The notes below the pieces were generated by a model. That model worked only from the letters and a program-made list of their open reading frames with translations, did no database searches and was not told the DNA's origin. Positions 1 through 12,184 of a stretch of 64,000 nt of DNA are shown piece by piece. Within the stretch, counting starts at the first letter, position 1. Every line of letters starts with the position of its first letter. The DNA comes from Ascochyta rabiei. Taxonomy: Eukaryota; Ascomycota; Dothideomycetes; Pleosporales; Didymellaceae. Location of the stretch: assembly GCF_004011695.2 (NCBI RefSeq), contig NC_082417.1:1426001-1490000 (forward strand), in the 5' to 3' direction. Made by a program: the position numbers and the translations under genes.

Positions 1-720
1 TCTACTAGCACCTCTCTACGTCTTATCTAAGGAGAGGACAGAGAGCTAGAGAAGCAGCTTAAAGCAATAGGGAAGGAGCTTACTACAGCAATAACAAACG
101 CAGCTAAAACTACAATCCTCTAAAGCTCTACTAGTGTAAGAAGTAAGCCTTAGTAGAACCTAGACCTAAAATTACTTAGGATAAACATGCTTAGTAAACA
201 ACGCGTCCTATAGAGAGAACTAGTAACTAGCCCTACAACTACATACATATAGAAAAGGGACTACCTAATTGCTAGAAACAGCTACCTATAAACAGTAAAA
301 GCAGTAAAGCGCAACTACTAGAATTAATTCCTAGAAAAAGAGGATATAAAATTAATCTTTAAGGTAATGTCTTATACTAGGTCTGTAGGTAACTAAAGCA
401 TACCTGCTATATAAGGCCCTAGGGGAATAGAGAAATCCTTTTGAGGCAAGTGCTTAGCACTAAGAGACACTCTCTTCCCTAGACCACCTTCCTCTTAGCC
501 TATAGAGTGGAGAACCTACGAAAAAGGTAGCTAGAAATAGCCACCCCTTACTAAAGAAGAGCTAGAACACGCCTGCTCCTCACAAATCTAAAGTAGCTCC
601 CTAGGACTAGATATAATAAACTAGGAGATTATTACTACAGCATATAAAGCAGAAACAGACATATTCTTCTATATATTCTCTACACTATTTAACTATAGAT
701 ACTACCCTTAACTCTAGGAA

Positions 721-1336
721 AGAGCAACAGGAGTTATCCTAAAAAGGCTAAATAAACTAGACTACGCAGCCCCTAAAGCTTATAGGGTAATTGCTCTCCT
801 TAGCTACCTAGGTAAAGTTACAGAAAGACTAGTAGCTAAACAGCTTAGCATACTAGCAGAAACAACTACCCTACTACACCCTTTACAACTAGGTAGAAGA
901 GTATAAAAATTAGCTATAGACGCTTCTATACTGCTGCTAAAGTAAGTGTAAGAATAAAGGAAACTAAAGCGTACAACAACTACAGTGTTCCTAGACATTA
1001 AAGGAGCCTTTAACTACGTCTTACTAGGCTAACTACTTACTATCCTACAACAACTAAAGCTACCTTGCAGCCTAATAGCCTAGATCTAATTATTCCGCTC
1101 TAGACGCCAACTACGACTGTCCTTTAATAGAGAAACAGAAGAATTTAGCAATATAAACGCTGGAATCCTATAAGGAAGCCCTGTCTTACCTATTCTGTTC
1201 CTAATATATATTAGACCTCTATTCCAGTTAATTACAAACTACTTGCTATCCTACCTAGACAACCTAGCTATTACAGTATTGTCTACTAGCCTAAAGAAAA
1301 ACATCTGCCTACTAGAAAGAGATATAGCTAGCCTAT
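721..1336 (+). pseudogene. LINE reverse transcriptase domain, 5' part
   Basis: The plus-strand translation gives the Tad1 RT entry block (YRVIALLSYLGKVTERLVAK), then the catalytic-region motif FLDIKGAFNYV at about 988-1020, a GSPVLPILFLIYI block near 1171-1211 with a stop where Gln is expected, and YLDNLAI at about 1252-1272, the counterpart of the Y-x-D-D box with the second Asp read as Asn. TAG and TAA interrupt the frame many times. The domain is cut just after this by the gypsy element and resumes at 8279. Confidence 0.85.
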
Positions 1337-1821
1337 TGTTACAATCCTGTGCTAGGGCACGGCACGAACATAAGTACCAGCCAACCAGGACCCCTAACTC
1401 TGCCCTAAAGGAACGAACAGTAGAGAAAGACAGAACAGAAAGGGTTATTACGTAACTGCTTATTAACAAGCAGAAACACACGTAACTGCTTGTTAATAAG
1501 CATAGTATAATATGCTTGTCTATAAGCACCCTTATGTATTTTATTAGACTGACTCTAGTTACTTATTAATAAGTATTGTATCTCCTTAGTATATAGTTAG
1601 TAGGAACATAATCTTTATAGTTTGTGTTTAACTTTATTAATTAAGTTTGTCTTTAGAATCTTAACCTGTGCTTAAACTAGATAGTCTACTCTGTACTATT
1701 TAGTGCACCCTATCTCTATAAGCTTTACTTAGTTAATAACCCTAACTAATCTACTAGTACTTATCCCTAAGAACTAATAAACTTAGTGCTTACAGTCTTT
1801 AACTAAAGTACAACTTTAACA
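1337..1821 (+). repeat. 5' LTR of gypsy copy 1
   Basis: It starts TGTTACAATCCTGTGC and ends in CA. It aligns along its length with 7795-8278 and with the split LTR of copy 2 (34929-38341). Differences among the three are largely C/T and G/A transitions. Confidence 0.9.
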
Positions 1822-1879
1822 TTTTAAACACCCCTAAGATAAGTACTATTAGATCCTATACTACCCTAGTAACTTAACG

Positions 1880-2840
1880 TCTAGCAACGTTAACATAGAT
1901 ATTACTGTTACTACCAGCACTATAAACATTTATAAGCCTAACCTTTACTACAGAGATTATAGTAAGCTTAATAACTAGCTTATGTAGTAGGACCTCTTCT
2001 TTACCTTCTAAGGCAAGAAGGTTCCTAAGACTAAATAAGTAGTCCTTACAGCTAGCTACATGCGTAGCAAAGTGTTTACCTAGATTAAGCCCTTTATGCA
2101 GCAGCACTAAGCTAGCAAGGCCCTAGATAACGTAGATAAATAGATAAAAGACTTTAACCTATTTAAAGAAAAGATTAAGCTAATCTTTAGAGTCTCTAAT
2201 AAACTACACATTGCTTAACGCAACATTTAGAAGATTAGACAGGATAATTTAGCTGCTAACTATGCTGCAGAGTTTTAGCAGCTTACTACTAACACTAACT
2301 AGGACAACACTGCCCTAATTACTATGTTTTAATAAGGATTAAAGCTTATAGTTAAGGAAGAACTTATACGCACTAGCATAAGTACACAAACCCTTAACAA
2401 GCTTATTAATACTGCTATTAATATTAATATATAACTCTATAAACTTTAGTAAGAACTTTAAGATAACCCTAGAGCATATACTATTGTTATTGCTACTAAC
2501 AGGCTGCTACTAAGGAACTAGTAGCGCAATAACTTAAATTAAGGATAGTAAGGAGGTTGTAATTAGCTAAATACCAGTTATTGCATCTATAGCAACACTT
2601 AGAGTAGATACTACAGACCTAAAGCAATACACCTCTTAAACCTTAACAAGGGACTACTAAAGTAATAGAAAAAGAAGCCTAAGGGGGGTAACTAACATAG
2701 AGGCAGTAGGGACTGCTACAACTGTAGCAAACTAGGCTACTTTACTAGGGACTGCTAGATAAATAAGGTTTACTGCTAGTTAAATGTACTTACCTGTAAT
2801 TATAATAATATAGATGCTAGTAAATAGAAAATTCTTACTA
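1880..2840 (+). pseudogene. Gag remnant of gypsy copy 1
   Basis: A plus-strand frame with numerous TAG/TAA stops. The C-terminal retroviral zinc knuckle is recognisable at 2713-2758 as CYNCSKLGYFTRDC; the CCHC histidine is read as Tyr, which fits CAC-to-TAC RIP. It lies directly downstream of the 5' LTR and upstream of the protease segment. The limits are approximate because no continuous ORF remains. Confidence 0.75.
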
Positions 2841-3739
2841 ATAACATAGGACAACTGCTAGAAGACCTGGAGTCTAGTCTAGAGGACGACAGAAACTGTA
2901 TTGTACCTCTAATTTGTGTAGCCACACCCTACTAGGACGCCTAGACAGGCAAAGAAACAGAGTACTACTCTAATAACAACTAGCAAAAGATAGATAACCT
3001 ACCAGACACCTTAGGACAAGAGCTTAACTAAATTAGCGCTTTATTAACACGCAAACAAGAACGCATAGCTTAACAACGCTAGAAGCGTAATAATAAAGAA
3101 GCCTATTACTAAATATATTAAGAACTTGTTAGTCCTGTAGGAGTACCTAAAATTACAGAAATAATACTAGAACTCTAACAGCTTGTTTACTAGTTTAGAA
3201 AAGAAATTAACAATAGCAAACAGTTTACTAATAACCTAGAAGAAGCTAAAGACTAGCTTTAGTGTAAGTAATAAATATAGCTTAGCCTAGAACGTATGCA
3301 GAAGTAGAAAGAAGCACTACCAATAATTAGCCTATAACTACAGTACATCCTAGACTACTAAAACCTAAAATATAGAAACCTTATATAGACAGCATGCACT
3401 AAGGATAAATGCATAATCTACTATAACAAGAAGCTAAGTGCAGGATAGTTCCTAGCAAAATAAAGCCTCTATTGTAGCTAATAGTACTAGTGTTATAATA
3501 ACCTATGTAAACTTTATCTTATTAATAAACACTAGAAAGCACACTTTCCTAGAATAGATAACCTACAGGCTATAATATAAATACAGCTAGTAGTAAACAG
3601 AAGTTGCTACAATACACACTAGGAGAACTGCCTTAACGTAGATTGTAAGGAGCATAGCAGTACTAAGGAGTTTAAAGGGTTTAGTAAAGAGGGGACTTTT
3701 TTAGGCCAGCGCCTATAAGCCCTAGGGATTAATCTATTA

Positions 3740-6700
3740 ATAGTATTAGGAACAATCACCCTATTAAGCTACCTATTAAACTAAATAGGGTAGCCTTAAC
3801 AGCACTCTTAGACTTAGGAGCATAAGTATTCTATATATCTAGAACAGTAGTATAGTAAGCTAGACTTAGATTATATTATAAGGAGAATCCTTACTTACTC
3901 TAAGTAGCTAATAGAGAATTAATGCTAGATAAACTACTAATTATGCTTAAAGTAATAGCAGCACCTCTATAGATACAGGGGCACTATAAGGAAATAAACC
4001 TAGACGTCTTTATAAAGGCTACGTATAATATTATATTTGGACTTCCCTATTTATAAAAGTATAACCTAAAGATAGACTAGGTATAAGAAAGACTTTTGTT
4101 AGAAGGATGTAAATGTGGCACTAATGCATCTATGCCTACGCAGCGCACGCAGTAGCTAGTATATAAGAAGGAGATTAACAATGTCTCTTTAACACATAAG
4201 ACGCGCTAAGATAGAGTAGTTAACTCTGCAGATGCTAAACGCCCTACAGATTACAAAGTAAGAGTTAAGGAGGAGAGGAGTGTACCTCCTACTATCCCTA
4301 ACGTGTATAGACAGTACGCAGAGATATTTAGAGAAGAGCTTATAGTAAAAGCCCTACCTAAGCACAAACCCTAGGATTATAAGATTAAGCTCTAGAAAGG
4401 AAAGACACTACCTTTAGGCTATTATATTAGTTATTAGAAAAGGAACTTAAACCACTTTGCAAGTACATTAAGGAGAACCTTCAGAAGGGATTTATTAGAA
4501 GATTAGTATTACCTGCAGGGTACCTAATCATGTTTGTTTCTAAGAAGGATAGTAAGCTACAACCTTACAATAACTTTAGGAAGCTTAATAAAATAACTAT
4601 TAAAAACTACTAGCTGCTCCTAAATATTATAGAGTTGCAGGACTAGCTAGTAGGAGCTTAGTACTTTATAGTGTTAGACCTATAAGGCGTGTACAACCTC
4701 ATACGTATAAAGGAAGAAGAAGAATAGAAAATAGCATTTAAGACGCAATATAGACTCTATAAGTACCTAATTATGCTGTTTAGTCTAACAAACGCACTAG
4801 CAACATGCTAGGAGTTAATTAATAATGTCCTAAGAGCACACCTTAACAGAACTGTAGTAGCGTACCTAGATAATATCCTAGTGTACTTAAAGATACTAAA
4901 AGAGCACAAACAACACGTTATAGAAGTGTTAGAATACCTAAGGTAGGCAGACCTATAACTTAAACCTAAGAAGTGCAAATAGTATAAGGAGGAAGTTAAA
5001 TTCCTAGGGTACATTGTAGGACGATATAGAGTTAAGATTAGTTAACAAAAGTAGAAGTAGTTAAGACTTAGCAAACGCTAAAAACAGTTAAACAGATCTA
5101 AGAATTCTTAGGATTTGTTAACTTTAACTAACGCTTTATTAAGGACTACTCTAAGATTGTAATCCTGCTGACAAAGCTTATAAGGAAGGATACACTAATT
5201 AAGTAGAGATAAGAACAGAATAATGCGTTTAAGGCACTTAAGCAAGCCTATATTATACCTCCTACGTTAATTATGTTTTATAGTAGCAAACTAATGCGCA
5301 TAGAGACTAACGCCTTAGATCTTATATTAGGCGTATGTATTATATAAGAAAAGGATAGACTATAGCACCCTATTACTTACTACTTATATAAGTTCTTAGG
5401 ACCTAAAGAACGCTATAATATGCATAACAAAGAATTACTTATAATTATATTAGCCCTAGAACATTAGCAACTATATATAGAAAGCTGCTTAGAACTTACT
5501 ATCTACACTAACTATAAGAACCTAGTATACTTAACTACCACTAAGGTCTTAAATTAATAATAAGTATATTAGTCTAAGATACTTAGGTAATATAGATTTA
5601 AGATATTGTATATGCTAGGCAAAAACAATAGTAGAGCTAACGCGCTAAGCAGACAATACAACCTTACTAGAGAAAAAACAATAAACTAGTTCGTAGTACT
5701 AGGAATTAACCACAATAGGTTACTTAGACTATTGCAGTAACTAAATAATATAATGTAAATTAAAAATACATAGTGCATTATATTAGACATACTAGAGGAA
5801 CTTTAGGACAAAATTATAGCTAATTACTACAATAACCTACTATACAGACACCCTGGAATTATACGTATAATAGAACGTATTAAGCAATACTATAATTTTA
5901 GTAATATAAAGGATAAGGTTACTAAATACATTGAGAACTGTGTTAACTGTTAGCAAAATAAACATAGTACACACGTAAAATACAGCGAAATGCAGGCAAT
6001 AGAGCCACTAACGGCGCTATAGACAAACATTACAATAGACTTTGTTACACAGCTGCCCATCTTAAGAGACCTAGTAACTAGATATAACTATAACTTAATC
6101 TTTGTTATAGTTAACAGATTTACTAAGTACGCTAAGATAATACCTATTTAATATAGCTATACTATAGAGCAGCTTGTATAGGTGTTCCTAGATTAACACA
6201 TAAGGCATTATAGTATACTAGAATTGATTATTAATAATTAAGACAAGCTCTTTACGTTAAATTATTAGCCTACACTCTTAGCAGCTATAGGTACTAAGAA
6301 GAAGCCTTTAACAGCCTATTATCTGTAGACAGATAGACAGACTAAAGGAACAAATTAAACTATAGAGACATACCTACAGATATACAGCAACTAGTAGTAA
6401 GACAACTAGGTGTTACTGTTACCTATAGCACAAATCACATATAATAACAAATTGTTAGAAGTAATAGGAGAACTACTATTCTTCCTAAATTATAGGATGT
6501 ACCTAAATCTCTTTACTAGAAGTCTGGATACGCTAATTTAGACTACTTTATTAATATTCTTAGTTATAAGACTAAAAGAAGTGCATAAGAAAGCACTAGA
6601 AAACATTAGTAAGGCTTAAGAATAAGCAATCTTATATGTTAACTAGAAAAGAAAAACAGCACCTTAGCTAAAAGAGGGGGATAAAGTCTATCTTCTTATA

Positions 6701-7080
6701 AAGACCTTTGCACATAAAGACTAACAACAAAAATAGACCACGTTAAAGTTAGACCCTTTTTTATTTTAAAGTAGATAAGCCTAGTTAACTATAGACTTAA
6801 TCTGCTAAAGGATGTAAAGATCTATCTAGTGTTCTATATATTGCTATTAGAACTAGCTAACTCTAGAACGCCTATCTAGAAGAATTTCTATTACTAAGCT
6901 AATAGTAAAGATAAATAGGAAGTTAAAAAAAGGGTAAAATATAAGGGAAATAGCAATTAACAAAGGTACCTAGTTAAATGGTTAGGATACCTAGACTTAG
7001 AAAACACATAGGAACTACCTGCGCACCTTACAAGGTACTACTAGTTAGTACGTAAGTACTATAATTTGCTACAGACTCTT
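3740..7080 (+). pseudogene. Pol remnant: protease, RT, RNase H, integrase, chromodomain
   Basis: A protease-like segment (LLDLGA, normally D-S/T-G) lies near 3800-3825. RT spans about 4430-5040 and includes YLDNILVY at 4863-4886, the gypsy YLDDILVYS box with one Asp read as Asn. A stretch consistent with RNase H follows. Integrase shows a zinc-binding CVNC near 5940 and a core start TIDFVTQLP at about 6031-6057. A chromodomain-like RYLVKWLGYLDLENT is visible near 6965-7010 and assigns the element to chromoviruses. Trp and Gln codons are read as TAG/TAA throughout. Confidence 0.85.
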
Positions 7081-7179
7081 TAATTAAACTAAGAGCACCC
7101 TAGGTAGCTGGTAAGGCACATATGCTAATAGACGCTGCAGAATAGTTAGAATTAACTTCCTTAGCTAGGTCTAAGTTAC

Positions 7180-7334
7180 TGTTATGGACTGGCCTTAGGG
7201 TGGGATGCAATAAGGGTCGATATGGTATTGTATCTCTTAAGGAGGTGACACGTTGCGTGTCCTTCTAATGTGTCTGTGGGGCACGTGACCATCCCGTCTC
7301 GCTTAAGGCTCAGACAAGGTCTGAGCCCATAACA
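7180..7334. repeat. Putative 155-bp solo LTR or TRIM nested in gypsy copy 1
   Basis: It starts TGTTATGG and ends CCATAACA, giving an 8-bp inverted terminal repeat with TG...CA ends. Flanking 5-mers are GTTAC and GTTTC, a near-match only. Base composition is more GC-rich and less RIP-like than the host element. It could instead be native sequence of the chromovirus; the other copy is truncated before this point, so the window cannot decide. Confidence 0.45.
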
Positions 7335-7794
7335 GTTTCTAGCCTTAACTATTCTATTTGCTAAATACAGCGCCTTTTACCACATGCGTTTATTTACCTA
7401 TTTAAGGATTTTCTTATTACGTAACAATTGCGTAATTACAGTTGTAAGGAGCAACTTATCTACTTCTACCTTTTTCTTAAACTCCTTGCAAGTCTTATCT
7501 AACAACGCCTAAGACATGTTTACATATAGCTTGCTAGCCTTTATACACTTAGCACACTTTAGACCTTTTAGACTACCTAGTATAATGTAGCACTTGTAGC
7601 TGCTAAAGAAATAATAATTATAGGGGACTTTGGTAGGTGTATTAGCTTAACAGATTTCTAATGTAAGATAGATGTTGCAGGTGTGTAAGGACATCTTAAT
7701 TTACAGGTTACTAGATGCAGAGATTGCAGATTATATAAAACTCTAACAGACAATTATGTAGTTTAAGGACAAACTAAAGAGGAAGAGGGGATAG

Positions 7795-8278
7795 TGTTAT
7801 AATCCTGTGCTAGGGTACAGCACAAACATAAGTACTAGCTAACTAGGACCCCTAACTCCGCCCTAAAGGAACAAACAGTAGAGAAGGATAGAATAGAAAG
7901 GGTTGTTACATAACTGCTTATTAATAAGCATAACACATATAACTGCTTGTTAATAAGCATAGTATAATATGCTTATCTACAAGCACCCTTATATATTTTA
8001 TTAGACTAACTCTAGTTGCTTATTAACAAGTACTGTATCTCCTTAGTATATAGTTAGTAGGAACATAACCCTAATAGTTTGTGTTTAACCTTATTAATTA
8101 AGTTTGTCTTTAGAATCTTAACCTGCGCTTAAACTAGACAGTCTACTCTGTACTATTCAGTGCACCCTATTATTACAAGCTTTGCTTAGTTAATAACCCC
8201 AACCAATCCACCAGTACTCATCCCTAAGAACTAATAGAATCAGTGCTTACGGTCTTTAACTAAGGTACAACTTCAACA
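7795..8278 (+). repeat. 3' LTR of gypsy copy 1
   Basis: It starts TGTTATAATCCTGTGC and ends ACTTCAACA, partner of 1337-1821. It is followed at once by the second copy of the CCTAT target site and resumption of the LINE frame. Confidence 0.9.
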
Positions 8279-9940
8279 CCTATTTGCAAAAGGATCTAGC
8301 TGTGCAATACAGTTTAATGCGCTAAAAACTAAACTTATCTACTTTACTACAAGCTAAAAAGCAGAAAACTACACCCTTACCCTGCTAGACATGTCTATAA
8401 TAACTTTAAAAAGACTGTTAAATAGCTAGAAATGTACTTTAATAACAGGCTCTCCTTTAAGGAGCATGCTGCTACAAGGATTAGCTAAGCAAGAAACGCC
8501 TTCTACAGAATATGCAGACTAGCAAACAGTAATAAAGGCCTTATACTTACTACTCTCTAATAAATATACCTAGCCTGTGTTACTAGCATAGCAGACTATA
8601 GATGCCAAGTCTTCTAGAAGCAACAAGCTAGGATAGCAAAACAACTACAAGGACTACAGAACCTAGTACTTAGGAAAATCCTAGGCACCTTCTAAACCTT
8701 ACCTATAATTCCCTAAGAGGTAGAGGCAGCACTAGCCCCTCTAATAATAAGGCTAAACACTGCAATAAGAAAGTACGCCTTTAGAGCTAGAAAGCTTCTA
8801 AAGAACTACCCTATCTATACTGCTACAACACAGCTAAAATCCACCCTATAAAACACAGACCTAGACTCTAGCAAAGAGTAAAGAGAGGTTAACTGTACTA
8901 GGCTAAGAATAGGACCTCCTACACAGCTTATGTAAATTACACAGTTAATAGAAAAGGCTATACCTAGTATAAGAGAAGAGAAACTAAAAGACTTCTACTT
9001 CTGCCCCTAGAACAAGGCTATAGCATACTAAACTAAAATTTTAAGACTACTAAAAGAAGAAGAAGCAAAAGCATATAAAACACAGATGCTATAAAAAGTA
9101 GGAAGTAATGTTCTAGCTATCTACAGAGACGCTTCTTCTGTAGAGAGAGGCTAAGGGATAAGAGTAGGAATTACAGTCCTTAACTACAAACAAGAGCCTA
9201 AGGAAATCTACACTATAAACTATAATATTAGTAAAGGCCAAATTGTATACAACAGAGAACTAGAAGGTATAATAAGAGGCTTTAAAATTACAGCTACTAT
9301 AGCTACTACAGGACAGGACATCTAAGGCTTTGCAGACAACTAGGCAGCTATCCTAAGACTAAAAACTCCTTTAAACAAGCCTGGACAGGCTTAGCAAATA
9401 TGCTGTATAAAGGCAGCTAAAACTATTAAAGATAAAGGAGCCACAATAAGCCTTAAATGGACCCCTAGCTACTAAGACATTGCAGGAAACGAGAAAGCAG
9501 ACTTTCTAGCAAAAGAAGCAACAAAAAAGAGGCCTACCTTTAACGTTACAAGCATTACTATAACTAGAATCTAAGTAAAGGCTATTATAACAGATAAATA
9601 GGATTATAAACTAGTTACCTACACAGCTAAAGCAATCCTAAGGAAAGCAGACACCTACGTAGCAAAATACTAGCTAGGACTAACAAACAGGATAAAACTA
9701 CTAAATAACACTAAAAGGGAGGTAGTAAGTGCCTACTACTAGCTAAAACTAGGACATAGATATAATATAGCATACCTCTATAATATATAGAAGGTAGATA
9801 GTAACAGATGTATCTGCAGCTACACACAAATAACACAACACCTTCTACTTAGCTATAAAGAATACAGACAAGTAAGGAAAATAATACAGAACAGCCTACA
9901 AGGACAACAACTTTTAATGCAACTACTACTGCACACAACC
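8279..9940 (+). pseudogene. LINE RT end, RNase H and zinc-knuckle region
   Basis: This continues the RT frame broken at 1336. RNase H blocks are recognisable: YRDASS at about 9121, a Glu-containing RELEG block near 9255, FADN near 9330, and DIAGNEKADFLAKEA at about 9475-9515. A C-x-C...HLL..C knuckle follows near 9810-9850, as at the end of Tad1-type ORF2. Stops fall at Trp/Gln positions. The frame is interrupted again at 9941 and resumes at about 10803 with residues typical of the ORF2 tail. Confidence 0.85.
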
Positions 9941-10794
9941 TACGGTGGCAAGAGGGTAGAGGTTGGGTAGGGGTAGGGTACATCACGTGATGTACCCCTA
10001 CCCTACCCTACCCCTACCCACGCTAATTCCATGCCAAGAGGGTAGGGGTAGGGTAGGGTCCACATGGGGTACGGGTAGGGTAGGGTCCACATAGGGTACA
10101 GGTAGGGGTAGGGTAGGATCCATATGGGGTAGGGGTAGGGGTAGGGTAGGGTCTACATGGGGTATGGGTAGGGGTTAGGTAGGGGTTAGGTAGGGGTTAG
10201 GTAGGGTAGGTGTCGGCGTGTAACTCTTTAACTAAAGCAGATATTGTAAAGTTTTGTACTACAAAAATGTAGAGCAAGACAAGCGCTTTCAAACGGTGTA
10301 TATACCGTGAGATTCCGAATAAACCTAGTAGAGTTACAGCAGTTGTTGTGTAAATCCTAGGTCGTCACAATGTAGGCCTACGTAACAACTGCTCTAGCTC
10401 TACCAGTTTTAATTGGAATCTCACGGTATATACACTGTTTGAAAGCGCTTGTCTCGCTTTACATTTCTGTAGTACAAAGTTTTATAATAACTGCTTTAAT
10501 TAAAGAGTTACACGCCGACACCTACAGGCCCTACTTAGGCCTACCCCTTCCCTACAGACCCTACCCCAAACCCTACCCTACCCTACCCCTACCCCTGGTC
10601 CGTGCAGACCGTACCCTACCCCTACCCCATGCTAGAGGTACCCCTACCCTACCTCTACCTAACGTCCGTGCGGACCCTACCCTACCCCTACCCTATGTGG
10701 ACCCTACCTCTACCCTACCCCTACCCCTAGTCCGTGCAGACCGTACCTAACCCCTACCCAACCCTGGGGTACCCCCTACCCTTTTGCCAGCGTA
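9941..10794. mobile_element. Palindromic G-rich foldback element A (MITE-like)
   Basis: An 854-bp element with imperfect terminal inverted repeats TACGGTGGCAAGAGGGTAG / CTACCCTTTTGCCAGCGTA and a perfect 8-bp target duplication ACACAACC (9933-9940 and 10795-10802). Inside are arrays of GGGTAG/GGGGTAG/GGTTAG units, a tip palindrome ACATCACGTGATGT, and a long inverted repeat of about 300 bp whose loop lies near 10345-10385. There is no transposase; ORFs across the arrays are low-complexity artefacts. The 8-bp duplication suggests hAT-type or a similar superfamily. Related copies: 18561-19332 and 34997-36052. Confidence 0.85.
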
Positions 10795-11010
10795 ACACAA
10801 CCTAGGGAATTCTAGCTACTCTAGCTTTTATTTCAGACACTAGAATAGGCATCTGCAAGTAGTACCTACAATAAACAATAGACACCTAAAAACTGCTGTT
10901 AACTCCCTAGAGCATAGGCTCTCACTACAGGACTCTAAACACATATTTACTATCTCCTTTTATTAACATGCTCCTTAAATTACTAGAGTAGCTTAACTGC
11001 TCTCGTCTTA

Positions 11011-11943
11011 TATAGTCTTAGACTTATACCGGACGTTAAACTTATAAATTAAATTAAATCAATCCGCAATATTATTTAGAGGCTATTACTAGCTAGGACG
11101 AGTTTTTAAGTATAATATAACAACGCAGGATAATAGAAGTCTCTAATAGATGTGGGTATCCGCTACGAGGTCTATAGGAGCACTAGGATAGTTTACACAG
11201 AGAATTGTTCTATTTCTATAGGTCTTATACAAAAGAATACTTAAAAACTAGCTCTCTATACCTGTTAACCTTGTGCCTTTTATACCTTATAAGAGTTAGG
11301 AAGAATTAGAGTGCTGGCCTAGGGTGTGGGGTGGACACGGATGTAACGACACCGAGTTAGTAATAAGTTGGAGAGGAATCAGACAAGGCTTTAGGTAACT
11401 AGTGCGTTACAGTAGAGGTATAGTTGCAGTTCTGTTAAATATACTAGGTTTTTTTATTCCTAGAGTAGATTGCTGAAGGGGTGTTAACAATAAGGGTATA
11501 GACAGAGGTCTAGGGGTAGGTGTAGGCTAGTACATCTCTCCTAGATGAATTAGGGAGCTTAGGGGGCTTATTTCCATTGTCTCTGTATTTAGAGAGTGCT
11601 CTCTATTAGGAGGTGGTTCCAGTTCTATAGTCCTAGGGTCCTGGTCCTAGGTAGGGATTCCTTCTCTTTTATAAAGAAATAACTATAAATAACTAAAAGA
11701 GAGCTTGTTTTTACACAGGCAGAGGTACCTAGTCTCTATCTGCTTTTCAGGGCTAAAAAACAAGGAAAAAGGCAGTCTTAGCTTTACTAATCTTGCCTTT
11801 ATTCTATTCTTACTGGCCTAACTAGTAGACCTCTAGAAGTAGAAAGAAGGGGTTAAAAGCAGAAAGCTAAGGAAAGGCTTGTTGCTATCTGGTAGAGATA
11901 GGTTATTTTGTCAGTTCTTGTGTTGTTTTAGATAAGATCCTTT
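11011..11943. other. Non-coding stretch, possible LINE 3' flank
   Basis: No convincing frame on either strand. Composition alternates between mildly RIP-like and neutral. It may include the LINE 3' untranslated region. I see no promoter or RNA gene. Confidence 0.4.
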
Positions 11944-11989
11944 AAGATAAGATAAGATAAGATAAGATAAGATAAGATAAGATAAGATA
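11944..11989. repeat. (GATAA)n microsatellite
   Basis: About nine uninterrupted GATAA units. It lies about 0.9 kb after the last recognisable LINE coding and could be a slippage tract or the simple-repeat tail of a LINE. Confidence 0.9.
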
Positions 11990-12184
11990 TTTTGTTGCAG
12001 GGGCGGTCTGTGCTCTGTAAATCCAATTTATTTTGCAACAGAACAGGTTGGATAACTAGGCAGCGTGCAGCAACCAGACGCCTAGAGGCTCTAGGAAGCT
12101 CAGGATAGTATATCCTCGCTGGGTTAAGATGGATTCTAATGATATTTTGGTGTTCAGGGCTCTATGTCCAAATTTCGCTTTGTT

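Larger units (their letters stand above)
1337..8278 (+). mobile_element. Full-length Ty3/gypsy chromovirus, RIP-inactivated
   Basis: A complete LTR retrotransposon with 485- and 484-bp LTRs starting TGTTA and ending CA, flanked by a perfect 5-bp target duplication CCTAT (1332-1336 and 8279-8283). The order is gag with a zinc knuckle, protease, reverse transcriptase, RNase H, integrase, chromodomain, which is the chromovirus lineage (Tf1/MAGGY-like). Every coding domain carries many TAG/TAA codons, so the copy is dead. It sits inside the LINE and holds a 155-bp LTR-like insertion near its 3' end. A second copy starts at 34929. Confidence 0.92.
1..11010 (+). mobile_element. Tad1-like LINE, RIP-degraded, split by two insertions
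   Basis: A non-LTR retrotransposon that begins before the window. Its segments are 1-1336, 8279-9940 and about 10803-11010. The reading frame continues across the gypsy insertion (1337-8278) and the foldback insertion (9941-10794); in each case the duplicated target (CCTAT, ACACAACC) sits at the junctions. The order reverse transcriptase, RNase H, C-terminal zinc knuckle fits Tad1/Jockey-type elements of filamentous ascomycetes. Stops fall mainly at Gln and Trp positions, as RIP would cause. The 3' boundary is approximate; I see no poly-A tail and no target duplication for the LINE itself. Confidence 0.85.

Noticed and set aside
1243..1529. ORFs crossing 1243-1529 on both strands
   Set aside because: They straddle the LINE/LTR junction and have no conserved product.
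9941..10220. True telomere or interstitial telomere
   Set aside because: Units are GGGTAG/GGGGTAG/GGTTAGGTA, not regular TTAGGG, and they lie inside a TIR-bounded element with a target duplication.
10439..10750. Pro/Leu-rich ORF of 103 codons (and similar ones at 18463-18913 and 19000-19310)
   Set aside because: They translate the CCCTACCCTACCC arrays of the foldback elements. They are low-complexity on both strands and not conserved as proteins.
1..11000. Alternative genetic code with TAG as a sense codon
   Set aside because: TAG and TAA fall at both Trp and Gln positions in transposons, and the intact ankyrin gene uses normal Trp and Gln codons. RIP explains this better.
11944..11989. Cluster of GATA-factor regulatory sites
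   Set aside because: A perfect simple repeat with no nearby intact gene; microsatellite is the simpler reading.
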